Below are positions 1 through 8,489 of a DNA stretch of 64,000 nt, piece after piece. The position numbers and the translations under genes were made by a program. Position 1 is the first letter of the stretch. Each line of letters starts with the position of its first letter. The stretch is from JAWKXU01 sp020446465. GTDB lineage: Bacteria > Pseudomonadota > Alphaproteobacteria > Sphingomonadales > Sphingomonadaceae. Location of the stretch: assembly GCA_041396845.1 (NCBI GenBank), contig JAWKXU010000002.1, positions 620,001 through 684,000 of the forward strand, read 5' to 3'. The notes below the pieces were generated by a model. The model made no database searches. It was not told the origin of the DNA and was given only the letters and a program-made list of their open reading frames with translations.

Positions 1-1
1 T

Positions 2-706
2 GTGCCTGAATATCAGCTGCGCCTGACGGTCAATAACCGGATCATCCGGTCTTACCGCACCGTCGTTGGCAAGCCGGGTAACACGGCAACGCCCCAGTTG
101 GCCGAAGTGGTCGAAGGGGTGATCTTCAACCCGACATGGACTGTCCCGCAAAGCATTGTGGTGGGTGAAGGGCTTGGCGCCCGCGCGCTGGGCAATCCGG
201 CGTGGGCGCGCGCCAAAGGTTACAAGGCGTGGAAGGACAAGGCGACCGGATTTGTCACCGTTGTCCAGCAGCCCGGCCCCGGTAACGCGCTGGGTCTGGT
301 CAAACTCGACATGCCCAATCCGCACGCGATCTTCCTGCACGACACGCCCACAAAGGAAGCCTTCACGCTCGACAAACGCGCGCTCAGCCACGGCTGTATC
401 CGCACCGAACGCGCGCTCGAAATGGCGATGACGATGGCTATTCTGGGTGGCGGCGCGACACCGGAAGAAGCAGTGGCAATTTCCAACTCCCGCGAATACA
501 CGCGTGTCCCGCTGAAAAAGACCTTCCCGGTCTATATTACCTATTTCACAATGGCCGAGGACATCGACGGCGTCATGCGCAGCTTTGACGATCTGTACGA
601 ACGCGATGTTCCTGTAGAGGAAAGTTTCGCCGCCCCGCGCCAGTTGAAAACCGGGCAACGCGAAACGGACGAAGCTGTCGTTCCGATCGAAGACCCCGGC
701 CTTTAG
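2..706 (+). CDS. L,D-transpeptidase (YcbB/LdtD-like), C-terminal part
   Basis: This is the C-terminal catalytic part of a periplasmic L,D-transpeptidase, which makes 3-3 peptidoglycan cross-links or anchors proteins to peptidoglycan. The YkuD fold is recognisable: a VVGKPG strand near residue 21, FNPTWTVP near 42, HDTP at 113-116 and the catalytic SHGCIR at 129-134 (nucleophile Cys132). The frame is open to the window edge. The GTG at base 2 is unlikely to be the true start, because YcbB-type enzymes carry several hundred upstream residues including a signal peptide and a peptidoglycan-binding domain. It ends in an acidic tail. It converges with another transpeptidase gene across a 120 bp gap filled by a structured repeat. 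The family call is firm; the subfamily is inferred from the VP-S-I-V context. Confidence 0.88.
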   Translation: MPEYQLRLTVNNRIIRSYRTVVGKPGNTATPQLAEVVEGVIFNPTWTVPQSIVVGEGLGARALGNPAWARAKGYKAWKDKATGFVTVVQQPGPGNALGLVKLDMPNPHAIFLHDTPTKEAFTLDKRALSHGCIRTERALEMAMTMAILGGGATPEEAVAISNSREYTRVPLKKTFPVYITYFTMAEDIDGVMRSFDDLYERDVPVEESFAAPRQLKTGQRETDEAVVPIEDPGL

Positions 707-809
707 AGCATTTCGAGAAAAAGTTGAGAGACTTTTTCGGTTAAGAAATGCGACAAATCAAAAGCTTATAGCGTTTCTTCCGATTCAACCTTTTCACGAA
801 ACGCTATAG
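707..809. repeat. Dispersed two-hairpin repeat, copy 1
   Basis: Begins directly after the upstream stop codon and fills a gap between convergent genes. It contains a hairpin GAAAAAGT/ACTTTTTC and a second hairpin TATAGCGTTTC/GAAACGCTATA whose loop carries GATTCAAC. Related copies lie at 33723, 35032 and 45855; stem bases differ but pairing is kept. Confidence 0.8.
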
Positions 810-829
810 GCTCAGGACCTAAGGAAACG

Positions 830-1474
830 TCAGTAAATCCAGAGCCTGTCTGCAAACAGCAAGCGGCCGCCTGAAAGGTGCCACAAGGCTTCGCGGAAAT
901 CGGCTGGCGACATGGCGAAACAGCCGTTGGAACGACCAAGTTTGCCCCATTTCTCGATCATGCCGGGTTCCGCGTACCACGCGGAATGCATGACAATTGC
1001 CCGGTCGAGCGTGTTGGAATTATCCGGGTCCAGCCCGCCAAGGCGGATCGATGTGCCATATTTGCCGCTATACCATTCATACGTGACATAAGCCCCGCGC
1101 GAGGTGGCGTTGGACCCTTCCACGTTTGAAAACCAGTTGAGGAACCCGTCGTGTTCCGGGTCCGAACCTGTGCCATGCGCCACAAGGAATGAGCGCACAG
1201 TGCCGTTTTCAAGATTGGCAAAGTGAAAGCGCGGCATGGAGCTGGGCAAGCCAAAATCGGCGATGCCCGCAATATCCTTGCGCCAAAGAACATCGCCAGC
1301 GCGTTCAACCTCCCGCTTTGCGACGTCCAGAATACGGCGGTCGCGTTCAGTCCCGCTCAACGGTTGGGCAAAAACACGCGATGGCATTACCAATGCCGCC
1401 CCCGCAGCCAGGCTCGCCCCGGCTCCTGCGGCACAAAATCGCCTGCGATCCATGTTTCTGTTCATGAGTATCAT
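830..1474 (-). CDS. YkuD_2-family murein L,D-transpeptidase-like protein, Tat-exported
   Basis: Belongs to the murein L,D-transpeptidase catalytic domain family (YkuD_2 type). The N-terminus has a twin-arginine signal (DRRRF, residues 9-13, then an Ala-rich hydrophobic stretch and a likely cut after VFA, about residue 36), so it should act in the periplasm. Catalytic features are His163 in VMHSAWYAE and GRSNGCFAM at 180-188 with Cys185. Three in-frame ATGs (1474, 1465, 1453) are possible starts. The third gives the most typical Tat leader, and none has a strong ribosome site. It stands alone and convergent to the preceding transpeptidase. The substrate is not known from sequence; a role in cell-wall modification is inferred from the family. 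Confidence 0.85.
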   Translation of the reverse strand: MILMNRNMDRRRFCAAGAGASLAAGAALVMPSRVFAQPLSGTERDRRILDVAKREVERAGDVLWRKDIAGIADFGLPSSMPRFHFANLENGTVRSFLVAHGTGSDPEHDGFLNWFSNVEGSNATSRGAYVTYEWYSGKYGTSIRLGGLDPDNSNTLDRAIVMHSAWYAEPGMIEKWGKLGRSNGCFAMSPADFREALWHLSGGRLLFADRLWIY

Positions 1475-1527
1475 ACTAGCACAATTATCCTGTCCGGGAA
1501 ATGAAGCAGGCTGTGCCTAGGGGTGAG

Positions 1528-2055
1528 TTACTGCGTAATCACCATTTCATCGCCGCGCATTTCGATCTTGCCGAAACGGCTGAGCACGTTCTGGCCGAGC
1601 AGGTTGACATGCAGGCCTTGCAACACGACGGCTTCGACATGGCGATATTCCCTGCCGCCAAACTCCAGCAGATCAATTGTGACAACCTGCCCATTGCCCA
1701 CGCCTGCAGCAGTTCGCATGATCGGACGAAACGCATTGGGATCATAATAGACGCCCAGCCTGTCCGCTTCCTGCTCGGTCAGGGCAACGACATCGGCGCC
1801 GGTATCAACCAGAAACGAAGCATCCATGCCATTGACGTTAGCGGTGAGGTGAAACTGCCCGCCAGACCCGCGCTGCAACGCCATTTGATCCATACCGAAA
1901 CGCGCCGATTCGGGCTTTGGCGCATGAACATCTGCACCACGCGCCCCAGCGGCGGCAGAGGAGCCGCCCGCCCCGGACATTGCGCCCGTCGCTATCTGGG
2001 CCGCCACGAACATGACTGCGACCCACACAAGCACTTGTTTGATCAGCGGTTGCAT
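1528..2055 (-). CDS. Retropepsin-like membrane-anchored aspartic protease
   Basis: A 175-residue clan AA (TIGR02281-type) aspartic protease. An N-terminal hydrophobic segment (residues 5-22) serves as membrane anchor, followed by a Gly/Ala-rich linker and a single retropepsin domain with FLVDTGADVV at 82-91, where DTG is the catalytic triad, and LLGQNVLSRF near 152-161. Such single-domain proteases must dimerise to form an active site. The reading frame continues upstream to 2217, but that extension overlaps ispG and is not protease-like, so the ATG at 2055 is chosen. It follows ispG by 58 bp on the same strand and may be cotranscribed. Physiological substrates of this family are largely unknown. 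Confidence 0.85.
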   Translation of the reverse strand: MQPLIKQVLVWVAVMFVAAQIATGAMSGAGGSSAAAGARGADVHAPKPESARFGMDQMALQRGSGGQFHLTANVNGMDASFLVDTGADVVALTEQEADRLGVYYDPNAFRPIMRTAAGVGNGQVVTIDLLEFGGREYRHVEAVVLQGLHVNLLGQNVLSRFGKIEMRGDEMVITQ

Positions 2056-2113
2056 CGCGCCGCAGGATAGCCGCACAAGCGTTACCGATTTGCCAAGATA
2101 TGCCAGCGGGCAC

Positions 2114-3244
2114 TTACTCTGCTGCTTGGGCGCTGTTCCCGGTGGCCTCGGCTTCCAGTTGTGCAGCCTTCGCTTCGACCAGTTCGACAATGTGATCGAG
2201 CATGGCATCGCTTTCAATATGGTGATCGGTCACGCCAGACAGATAGACCATGTGCTTGCCATTGCCGCCACCCGTAATGCCAATATCGGTTTCGCGCGCT
2301 TCGCCGGGGCCATTGACCACACAGCCCAGCACCGAAAGCGACAGCGGCGTCTTGATATGTTGCAGCCGGTCTTCCAGCGCCTGCACGGTGCGGATCACGT
2401 CGAACCCCTGCCGCGCGCAACTGGGGCAGGAAACAACGCGCACGCCGCGCGTTCTAAGGCCAAGGCTTTTCAGGATTTCAAAGCCGACCCGCACTTCCGT
2501 TTCAGGCTCGGCAGAAAGCGAAACCCGGATCGTATCGCCGATCCCGGCCCAAAGCAGGTTGCCGATGCCAAGCGCGGATTTGACCGTGCCGCCCAGCAGC
2601 CCGCCCGCCTCTGTAATGCCAAGGTGCAAAGGGCAATCCACAGCATCCGCCAGCCCCTGATAGGCCGCCACCGCAAGGAACACGTCGCTCGCCTTCACGG
2701 CGACCTTGTATTCGTGAAAATCGTGGTCCTGCAATAGTTTGATATGATGGAGCGCAGATTCAACCAGTGCTTCGGGGCACGGCTCGCCATACTTTTCCAG
2801 CAGGTCTTTTTCGAGGCTCCCGGCATTGACCCCGATACGGATGGCACAGCCGTTCGCCTTGGCCGCGCGCACCACTTCGGCCACGCGCTCGCTCGATCCG
2901 ATGTTGCCGGGGTTGATCCGCAGGCAGGCCGCCCCTGCATCAGCCGCTTCCAGCGCGCGTTTGTAATGAAAGTGGATGTCGGCAATCAACGGAACCTCTG
3001 CAGCCCTCACGATATCGCGAAAGGCCGCCGTGCTGTCTTCATCCGGGCAGGACACGCGGACAAGATCGGCCCCGGCGTCCTCGCAGCGCCGGATCTGGTC
3101 GATTGTCGCCGCCTCATCGGCGGTGGGCGTATTGGTCATGGTCTGCACCGTGATGGGCGCATCGCCCCCCACCGGGACATTGCCGACCATGATCTGACGG
3201 CTCTTGCGACGATCAATATCGCGCCAGGGACGGATTGAAGACAT
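2114..3244 (-). CDS. ispG: 4-hydroxy-3-methylbut-2-en-1-yl diphosphate synthase (IspG/GcpE)
   Basis: Catalyses the penultimate step of the non-mevalonate isoprenoid pathway, converting methylerythritol cyclodiphosphate to HMBPP with a [4Fe-4S] cluster in the cytoplasm. The N-terminal TIM-barrel begins with RPWRDIDRRKSRQI and VGNVPVGGDAPI. The C-terminal cluster domain supplies CPSC (Cys273, Cys276), Cys308 and the conserved Glu315 in NGPGEA. The 376-residue length fits the shorter bacterial form. The start is taken at ATG 3244 because homologues begin with MS-x-RPWRDI; an in-frame ATG at 3280 would add 12 residues with no family similarity. Confidence 0.97.
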   Translation of the reverse strand: MSSIRPWRDIDRRKSRQIMVGNVPVGGDAPITVQTMTNTPTADEAATIDQIRRCEDAGADLVRVSCPDEDSTAAFRDIVRAAEVPLIADIHFHYKRALEAADAGAACLRINPGNIGSSERVAEVVRAAKANGCAIRIGVNAGSLEKDLLEKYGEPCPEALVESALHHIKLLQDHDFHEYKVAVKASDVFLAVAAYQGLADAVDCPLHLGITEAGGLLGGTVKSALGIGNLLWAGIGDTIRVSLSAEPETEVRVGFEILKSLGLRTRGVRVVSCPSCARQGFDVIRTVQALEDRLQHIKTPLSLSVLGCVVNGPGEARETDIGITGGGNGKHMVYLSGVTDHHIESDAMLDHIVELVEAKAAQLEAEATGNSAQAAE

Positions 3245-3303
3245 GCCTGCCCCTATAGGCCGGGGGAACGGCTGCGACAATCGCCTCCGTTCCCCGAACC
3301 CGG

Positions 3304-5391
3304 TCAGAACGTCGCGCCCAGCCGCAGGAACACCCCGCGGCCCGATGCAGGCATTCTTTCGCCCACTGCAACGTCTGATCCCGCCACGCGATTGAGGCCG
3401 GACAAATGGTCCGCATAGTGCCGGTCAAACACATTTTCGACACCGCCGGACAGGCGAAGACCTTGAGCCAGTCCCGTATCAAACCACAGGTTTGCAATGG
3501 CCCATCCCGGACTGCGGCTTTCCGAATTGCTGACAGAGACATCATGCTGGGCGGCGGCAGCCACCAGTTCCCCTGTCACTGACCAGTCATCACCACTATA
3601 CGTCAGGCTGGCCCTGCCGTTAAGCGGCGCAATCCGATAGAGGTTATCGTCAATGTCGCGCCGTTTGCCGCGAATGTAGCTCACCACTGCATCGAAACGG
3701 AGCCGGGGCACAATCTGCCAGCTAACGTCGGCATCGAAACCATACAGCTTGGCATCGACATTGCTGAATACCAGCGGCGTTGCATCCCCGTTCATCGTTG
3801 CAATCATGATCTGCGTCATCATATCCATCGGCACGGGCGTGCCCTGGATATAGTTGTTGATCCGGCGATAGAACACAGATGGCCGGAACGTGACGGCCTG
3901 CCCCACCAGATCCAGCCCGCCTTCCGCCGCCCAGGCGACTTCAGGACGCAGGGACGGGTTGCCGATATAGATATTGCCATCGGCCAGCCCGCCGCTTGCC
4001 TCTGTCGGAAGCCAGCTGAACCGTTCCACGGCATTGGGGACCCTGCTCTTGCGCGACAAGGTCAGGCGCGGGCGCACCGTGCCATCCTCCCGCCATATCC
4101 GCATAACGGCATCCCACGTGGTGTTGTCATGCGACCTGTTCGCCGCGGCTGTCGCCATGGCCAGCATCTGCACCATGTCAGGCACCGCTGCGCCAGTTTG
4201 CGGATTGTCCATGCTGGCTCGCCAGTCATCCACCCGCACCCCGGCATCGACATGCCAGCCACCGAAAGTCCGTTCGACTTGCGCGAAGCCGCCGACCCGC
4301 CGTTCCCTTATCCCGCGTAGAGAGGTTATCGAAAAACCGGCGTTGTTGGGGTTGGTAATGGTCACATCGCGGTTCACCACACTGGCATCCATGCCCAGCA
4401 TGAGAGCGCCAAATGTGATTTTTCCTGTTGCCGTATATGTGTCGGCATCCGCCAGCGTGCGGCGATAGCGGGTCACGCTATCCGGGACAGGGCGCAGCGC
4501 ATAATTGTTCATCGCGTGCCTGACCCCGGTATAGCTGAGGGCCAGCGAGAGGGCATGGCCACCCACTGATCCATCAAAGCCCGCGCGAAGGAAATCGGTA
4601 TTGAAATACTCGATATCCATTGCAAAGGGCGGGTTGCCGCTGGGGTCTGTTTCCTGCCGGCGGTAATCAAGGGTGATGGTGTTGTTACCCTGCCGCAAAC
4701 CACCAGAAAGCCCATAAGTCAGGCGCTCGTAAGCCGTGTCAGCAGCGTGGCCACCCGGAAAACGGTAATCATCGCCATGTTCCCATGCCGCGATCACGTT
4801 GACCCTGGCCTGATCACTGGCGGCACCGGCTATCCCGCCTATCGCCACGCCATCATCCACGCTGCGATAGGATGCGGCCATATCGACATGGGGCGCAAAA
4901 GTGGAACTGGCGCCGAAATCAAGTGTCTTGAGCGTCGCGTCGACCGCACCACCAAGCCCTGTGCCCTGGCTGACCTGCGCCGCACCACGGCTGACCGATA
5001 CGCTTTTAAGCAGGATCACCGGAGCATAATGCAGCGGCGGGTCCATCGCATTTGGCCCACCGGACTGGAAGCTTTGCCCCCCGACACGCACGGAGAGCCG
5101 CTCTCCAAAAAGCCCGCGATACTGGACTTGCCCCGAAAGCGCGCCGTTTCCGATCAGCGCAGCGCCGGGCAGGGTTGCCACCAACGCAGCCGCATCGGGC
5201 TTTACGGCATGGCCCGTTTCAGGGTCCTGCCCGTCGATCATTGCCGGCTCATAATGGCCTGAAACAATGATCGTATCTGTCAGCGGGGCGGGATTATCTT
5301 CTTCCTCGGCTCTGACAGCGGGGGAGAGAGCGATAACACTGCCGAGCGCGACGAGGGCAGCGGCAGGATAGCGGATTGCATGTGTAAACAT
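3304..5391 (-). CDS. TonB-dependent receptor, copper-receptor (OprC/NosA) type
   Basis: A 695-residue outer-membrane TonB-dependent transporter. It has a signal peptide (about 1-28, ending VRA), a short TonB-box-like region (DTIIVSG), a plug domain (about 45-150, with GGPNAMDPPLHYA) and a 22-strand barrel ending in the typical C-terminal Phe. The plug wording (VQYRGLFGERLSV followed by GGPNAMDPP) and the C-terminal FDRHYADHLSGLNRV resemble the OprC/NosA copper receptor family. Copper specificity is also suggested by the next two genes upstream, which encode a Met/His-rich outer-membrane protein and a DUF2946 protein. It probably forms an operon read from about 7.0 kb down to 3.3 kb. No Fur or copper operator was identified. 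Confidence 0.85.
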   Translation of the reverse strand: MFTHAIRYPAAALVALGSVIALSPAVRAEEEDNPAPLTDTIIVSGHYEPAMIDGQDPETGHAVKPDAAALVATLPGAALIGNGALSGQVQYRGLFGERLSVRVGGQSFQSGGPNAMDPPLHYAPVILLKSVSVSRGAAQVSQGTGLGGAVDATLKTLDFGASSTFAPHVDMAASYRSVDDGVAIGGIAGAASDQARVNVIAAWEHGDDYRFPGGHAADTAYERLTYGLSGGLRQGNNTITLDYRRQETDPSGNPPFAMDIEYFNTDFLRAGFDGSVGGHALSLALSYTGVRHAMNNYALRPVPDSVTRYRRTLADADTYTATGKITFGALMLGMDASVVNRDVTITNPNNAGFSITSLRGIRERRVGGFAQVERTFGGWHVDAGVRVDDWRASMDNPQTGAAVPDMVQMLAMATAAANRSHDNTTWDAVMRIWREDGTVRPRLTLSRKSRVPNAVERFSWLPTEASGGLADGNIYIGNPSLRPEVAWAAEGGLDLVGQAVTFRPSVFYRRINNYIQGTPVPMDMMTQIMIATMNGDATPLVFSNVDAKLYGFDADVSWQIVPRLRFDAVVSYIRGKRRDIDDNLYRIAPLNGRASLTYSGDDWSVTGELVAAAAQHDVSVSNSESRSPGWAIANLWFDTGLAQGLRLSGGVENVFDRHYADHLSGLNRVAGSDVAVGERMPASGRGVFLRLGATF

Positions 5392-5506
5392 ATATGTAAC
5401 CTGTGAAAATGCGTGGGGGACACGCTACCGGCACGGACACGCGATCGCGGCGCACGGCAGTTGCCCGTCAAGTTGTCGCTTTGAAGGGCCAGTGCTGGCC
5501 TGCGAA

Positions 5507-6562
5507 TCAGAATGCGTGGCTGAGCGCCACGTTCACCCCGGCATCCTTGGTAAGCTGGTAGCCGTTGACATCCTGCCACAGCGGAACAATCGCCTCGACA
5601 CCGGCCCGCAAGCCCTTGCCGATGGTCACATTCGCACCAAGCCCGGCCTCCAGCCGCTGCCCGCCGTAATTCTCCTGCCGATCGGCCGGAGAGGTATGGC
5701 TATGCGCTGCGTTGTAGTGGCCGTGAATGTGGCCTTCATCGCTGAAAGCAAGGCGCGCAGACAGCGAAACCCGCTCATGCACGCGGGCGGACGCCCAGCC
5801 TGTCGCGGCAAAACGATCGCCCAGCCGATACCCGCTCTCGTTCCGATTTTCGAGGCGCGTAACGTAACTTGCCTGCAAGCCCCAGCCCAGCACATCGCCC
5901 TGGCCCCTGACCGTCAGGGATGGTTCAAAATCCCAGGTTCCCGACCCAGGCTGCATTCCATAATGGACGAATGATCCATCGGTATTGGTCTTCGAAACGC
6001 TGCCAGTGGGCGCAGACACCATAAGGCCGACATGGGCAGACAATGCCGGTTTGCGGGACAGTGCGACCAGCGCACCCAGCTTTGTATCGCCCATTCCGCT
6101 CACCGTATGGGACATCGTCTCGCCCGGCATCAATGAATGGTGGCCGCTTGCCATGTCAGCCATTGCGGGATCCATAGAACCAATGCCCAGCATGGTCATT
6201 TTCATGCGCATCCACATCGGCATGGCCATCAAGGTTACGCGGTCGCTGGGCGCCCACATCAGATGGCCCATTACCATGTCCATCGTCATGGACCGGGCGC
6301 GGGCGCTATAACCTGCGGCGGCGATTTCTGCGTCGGTCGCCTTGCGGGTGCCGGTATGATTCGGACCTTCGTATGTTTCGTGCATCCAGGCGAGGCCAAT
6401 CATCACGTCGCCAGATTTGTGGACATGGTCCACCATGACCCCTGCAGGGGCATGGCCATCGGGGCGGGCGATGGCTGCCGGGCTGTCGGCATGCGCGAGT
6501 GCTGGCGCAGCGCTCAGCAGCAAGGGCAGCGCAAGCGCGCCGCCAGAAAGATATTTTGTCAT
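5507..6562 (-). CDS. Met/His-rich outer-membrane protein of a copper-type cluster
   Basis: A 351-residue exported protein with a cleavable signal peptide (hydrophobic 8-20, likely cut after ALA) and alternating amphipathic strands ending in Phe, as in outer-membrane beta-barrels of the phenol_MetA_deg/transporter type. Its centre is exceptionally rich in methionine (SMTMDMVMGHLM, MAMPMWMRMKMTM) and it has His-Ala-His stretches, all typical metal-contacting residues. It lies between the TonB copper-type receptor and the DUF2946 gene on the same strand. ATG 6562 is preferred to the in-frame TTG at 6571. Copper binding or transport is inferred from composition and neighbours; the exact activity is unknown. 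Confidence 0.75.
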   Translation of the reverse strand: MTKYLSGGALALPLLLSAAPALAHADSPAAIARPDGHAPAGVMVDHVHKSGDVMIGLAWMHETYEGPNHTGTRKATDAEIAAAGYSARARSMTMDMVMGHLMWAPSDRVTLMAMPMWMRMKMTMLGIGSMDPAMADMASGHHSLMPGETMSHTVSGMGDTKLGALVALSRKPALSAHVGLMVSAPTGSVSKTNTDGSFVHYGMQPGSGTWDFEPSLTVRGQGDVLGWGLQASYVTRLENRNESGYRLGDRFAATGWASARVHERVSLSARLAFSDEGHIHGHYNAAHSHTSPADRQENYGGQRLEAGLGANVTIGKGLRAGVEAIVPLWQDVNGYQLTKDAGVNVALSHAF

Positions 6563-6605
6563 TGAAATCAATCCATTTGATCGAAGTTAAATAGAGATAC
6601 GGCGA

Positions 6606-7004
6606 TCAAACGGTGTGTGGCGGGCCTCTTGTCGGGGGACGGGGGGCATAGGGCCGGGCAAGGTCGAAACTGATGACAGGCTGAGGCCAGCCGGAAATGA
6701 CAGGCATCTGCGCTGCAACCACCACGGGGGCGGTTGGAATGTCCGCAGCGTGGGCCGAAACAGCATAGGGGCAGGTTTGATGCGCATTGTCATCCGCAGA
6801 CCCCGGAGCAGGCGCCGGACTCGCCTTGCCATTACTGTCCAGAGAAATGGTGACAGGGCCAGCACCACCGCAAAGCGCGATAGTGACTTCGCCCGCATGG
6901 GCAACGGGCATCCACCCCGACGGCACCAGCCCGCGCCCGCCCGCCAGTATGGCAAGCGCAAGCCAGAACATCGTCAGGCGCAGATATGGCCGGGTCGCCC
7001 TCAT
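6606..7004 (-). CDS. DUF2946 family protein
   Basis: A 132-residue protein with one N-terminal hydrophobic segment followed by RGLVPSGWMPVA and, further on, a CPYA motif, which are the hallmarks of DUF2946. This family is repeatedly found beside copper-related TonB receptors; its biochemical role is unsettled. The open frame extends upstream to 7349 without family similarity and overlaps the divergent ZntB gene, so ATG 7004 is taken. It is the first gene of the cluster that continues with the Met-rich outer-membrane protein and the receptor. The promoter should lie in the 118 bp before the divergent zntB-like gene. Confidence 0.8.
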   Translation of the reverse strand: MRATRPYLRLTMFWLALAILAGGRGLVPSGWMPVAHAGEVTIALCGGAGPVTISLDSNGKASPAPAPGSADDNAHQTCPYAVSAHAADIPTAPVVVAAQMPVISGWPQPVISFDLARPYAPRPPTRGPPHTV

Positions 7005-7122
7005 CACGGCCACGGCTGCTAGACCTTGCCACGGCGCGGGTAAAGCCCGAACATCATGCGGAACACCAGGCGTTGCGCATTTGACTTGATCGGCTGCCCG
7101 CAATCGGCAAATCTGCCGTAAT

Positions 7123-8139
7123 ATGAACAACTCGCCCGATTTATCCGATACAGCGACCATGCCCGGCGAGGGCGAACTGCTGTTCGGGCGCGTTCTTGAT
7201 GGCAAAGGTGCAGGCAGGCCCATCGGCTGGGCAGAGGCAAAGACGTGGAAACCTGCCGCAACGGGCGAAGTGCTGTGGCTGCATTTATGCCGCCAGTTCC
7301 CTGATATTGCGCAATGGCTGGAAAATGATGTGGGCATACCAGAACCCACAGCCGAGCTGCTGACCAGCGATCAGACCCGCCCCCGTGCCTTTCGTGAAGG
7401 CGAAACGCTGGTCGCCACGCTACGCGGCATTAACTTCAACCCCGGTGCAGAGCCGGAAGACATGGTTTCCATGCAGCTATGGTCTGACGGAGCCCGCGTT
7501 TTCACGCTGCGCCGCCTGCCACTCCAGACACCGCGGGAGATTCTGGCAATGATCGATGCGGGCAAAGGCCCGAAGGATGCCGGTGCGCTGATTACGGTTC
7601 TGGTCGAACAGATGGTCGCCCGGATGAATCAGGCGATCGTCGATATGAACGACCACATCGACACACTCGAAGAAATTGACCCGGCTGATCACAACGAAGC
7701 GTCATTACGAAAAATTTCGACGATCAGGCGCAACTGCCTTGCGCTGAAACGCCACATGGCGCCGCAGCACGATGCGCTGGAATCCATCGCGCGCGATGCG
7801 CCGGCGTGGTTTGAAGATCACGATCGACGTGAGATTTCCGAGACGATCCATCGGTTGCGTCGCTATATTGACGATCTCGACATCAGCAAGGAAAGCGCCA
7901 TCGTCCTGCAGGACGAAATCCGGGCCGGGTCGCTCGCCCGTTCGGAAAAGACAAGCTACCTGCTGGGTATTGTCGCCGCAACCTTCCTTCCGCTCGGCTT
8001 CGTAACGGGCCTGCTCGGGATCAATGTCGGCGGGATGCCCGGCGCGGCAGACAGCGAAGCGTTCTGGATCGTGGTCGGGCTATGCGGCCTGATCTTCGTT
8101 GTGCAACTGCTGCTGTTCCGCAAATGGAACTGGCTATAA
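7123..8139 (+). CDS. zntB: ZntB-like divalent cation (zinc) transporter, CorA superfamily
   Basis: A 338-residue CorA-superfamily inner-membrane protein. A large N-terminal cytoplasmic domain is followed by a long helix (about 190-280) and two C-terminal transmembrane helices. The pore signature at 299-301 is GIN followed by VGG, as in ZntB, rather than the GMN of Mg2+-selective CorA; ZntB proteins move zinc. The C-terminus KWNWL matches the short cytoplasmic end of the family. It diverges from the copper-type cluster, so the two may share a metal-responsive intergenic region, but no operator was recognised. The direction of zinc movement cannot be read from sequence. Confidence 0.9.
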   Translation: MNNSPDLSDTATMPGEGELLFGRVLDGKGAGRPIGWAEAKTWKPAATGEVLWLHLCRQFPDIAQWLENDVGIPEPTAELLTSDQTRPRAFREGETLVATLRGINFNPGAEPEDMVSMQLWSDGARVFTLRRLPLQTPREILAMIDAGKGPKDAGALITVLVEQMVARMNQAIVDMNDHIDTLEEIDPADHNEASLRKISTIRRNCLALKRHMAPQHDALESIARDAPAWFEDHDRREISETIHRLRRYIDDLDISKESAIVLQDEIRAGSLARSEKTSYLLGIVAATFLPLGFVTGLLGINVGGMPGAADSEAFWIVVGLCGLIFVVQLLLFRKWNWL

Positions 8140-8154
8140 CACCCTGATCCCGGT

Positions 8155-8355
8155 TTATTCCTGCTGTCCGGGGCAGAGGCTGGACCAGTCCCACTGCTGT
8201 TCCGGTGATACGGCAATATCCTGCACAGCCTGAGCGATATAACCGCTTGCACGCTTGCGGTGCTCACACTCGTCCATCTCATTCGGGGCGCTAAGTGCAA
8301 GCAGCACTTCTTCGCGGGCGTGCCGGAAGCAATCGGGGGCTTTCATATCGCTCAT
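8155..8355 (-). CDS. Small hypothetical protein
   Basis: A 66-residue ORF convergent with the zntB-like gene, ending 15 bp from its stop. It is hydrophilic, with His, Glu and Lys clusters and two tryptophans near the C-terminus (QQWDWSSL). No signal peptide, membrane segment or recognised domain is visible. The residue composition resembles a real protein more than a shadow frame. No function can be assigned. The stretch from 8356 to 8489 upstream shows nothing further. Confidence 0.45.
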   Translation of the reverse strand: MSDMKAPDCFRHAREEVLLALSAPNEMDECEHRKRASGYIAQAVQDIAVSPEQQWDWSSLCPGQQE

Positions 8356-8489
8356 TGGCTGGCATCCCTTCCAGATGAAGCGCAGCGGCGAACGGGCAAG
8401 GGGGCATCACGAGAAGAACCCGACGCGCCACGCGGCCCCTATATCACAGGAGTGCGATTCGCCCCAAGATCGGGTTGTTGCGGGGGGCG

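Noticed and set aside
1501..2070. Plus-strand frame opposite the retropepsin gene
   Set aside because: Shadow of the minus-strand protease; no coding features.
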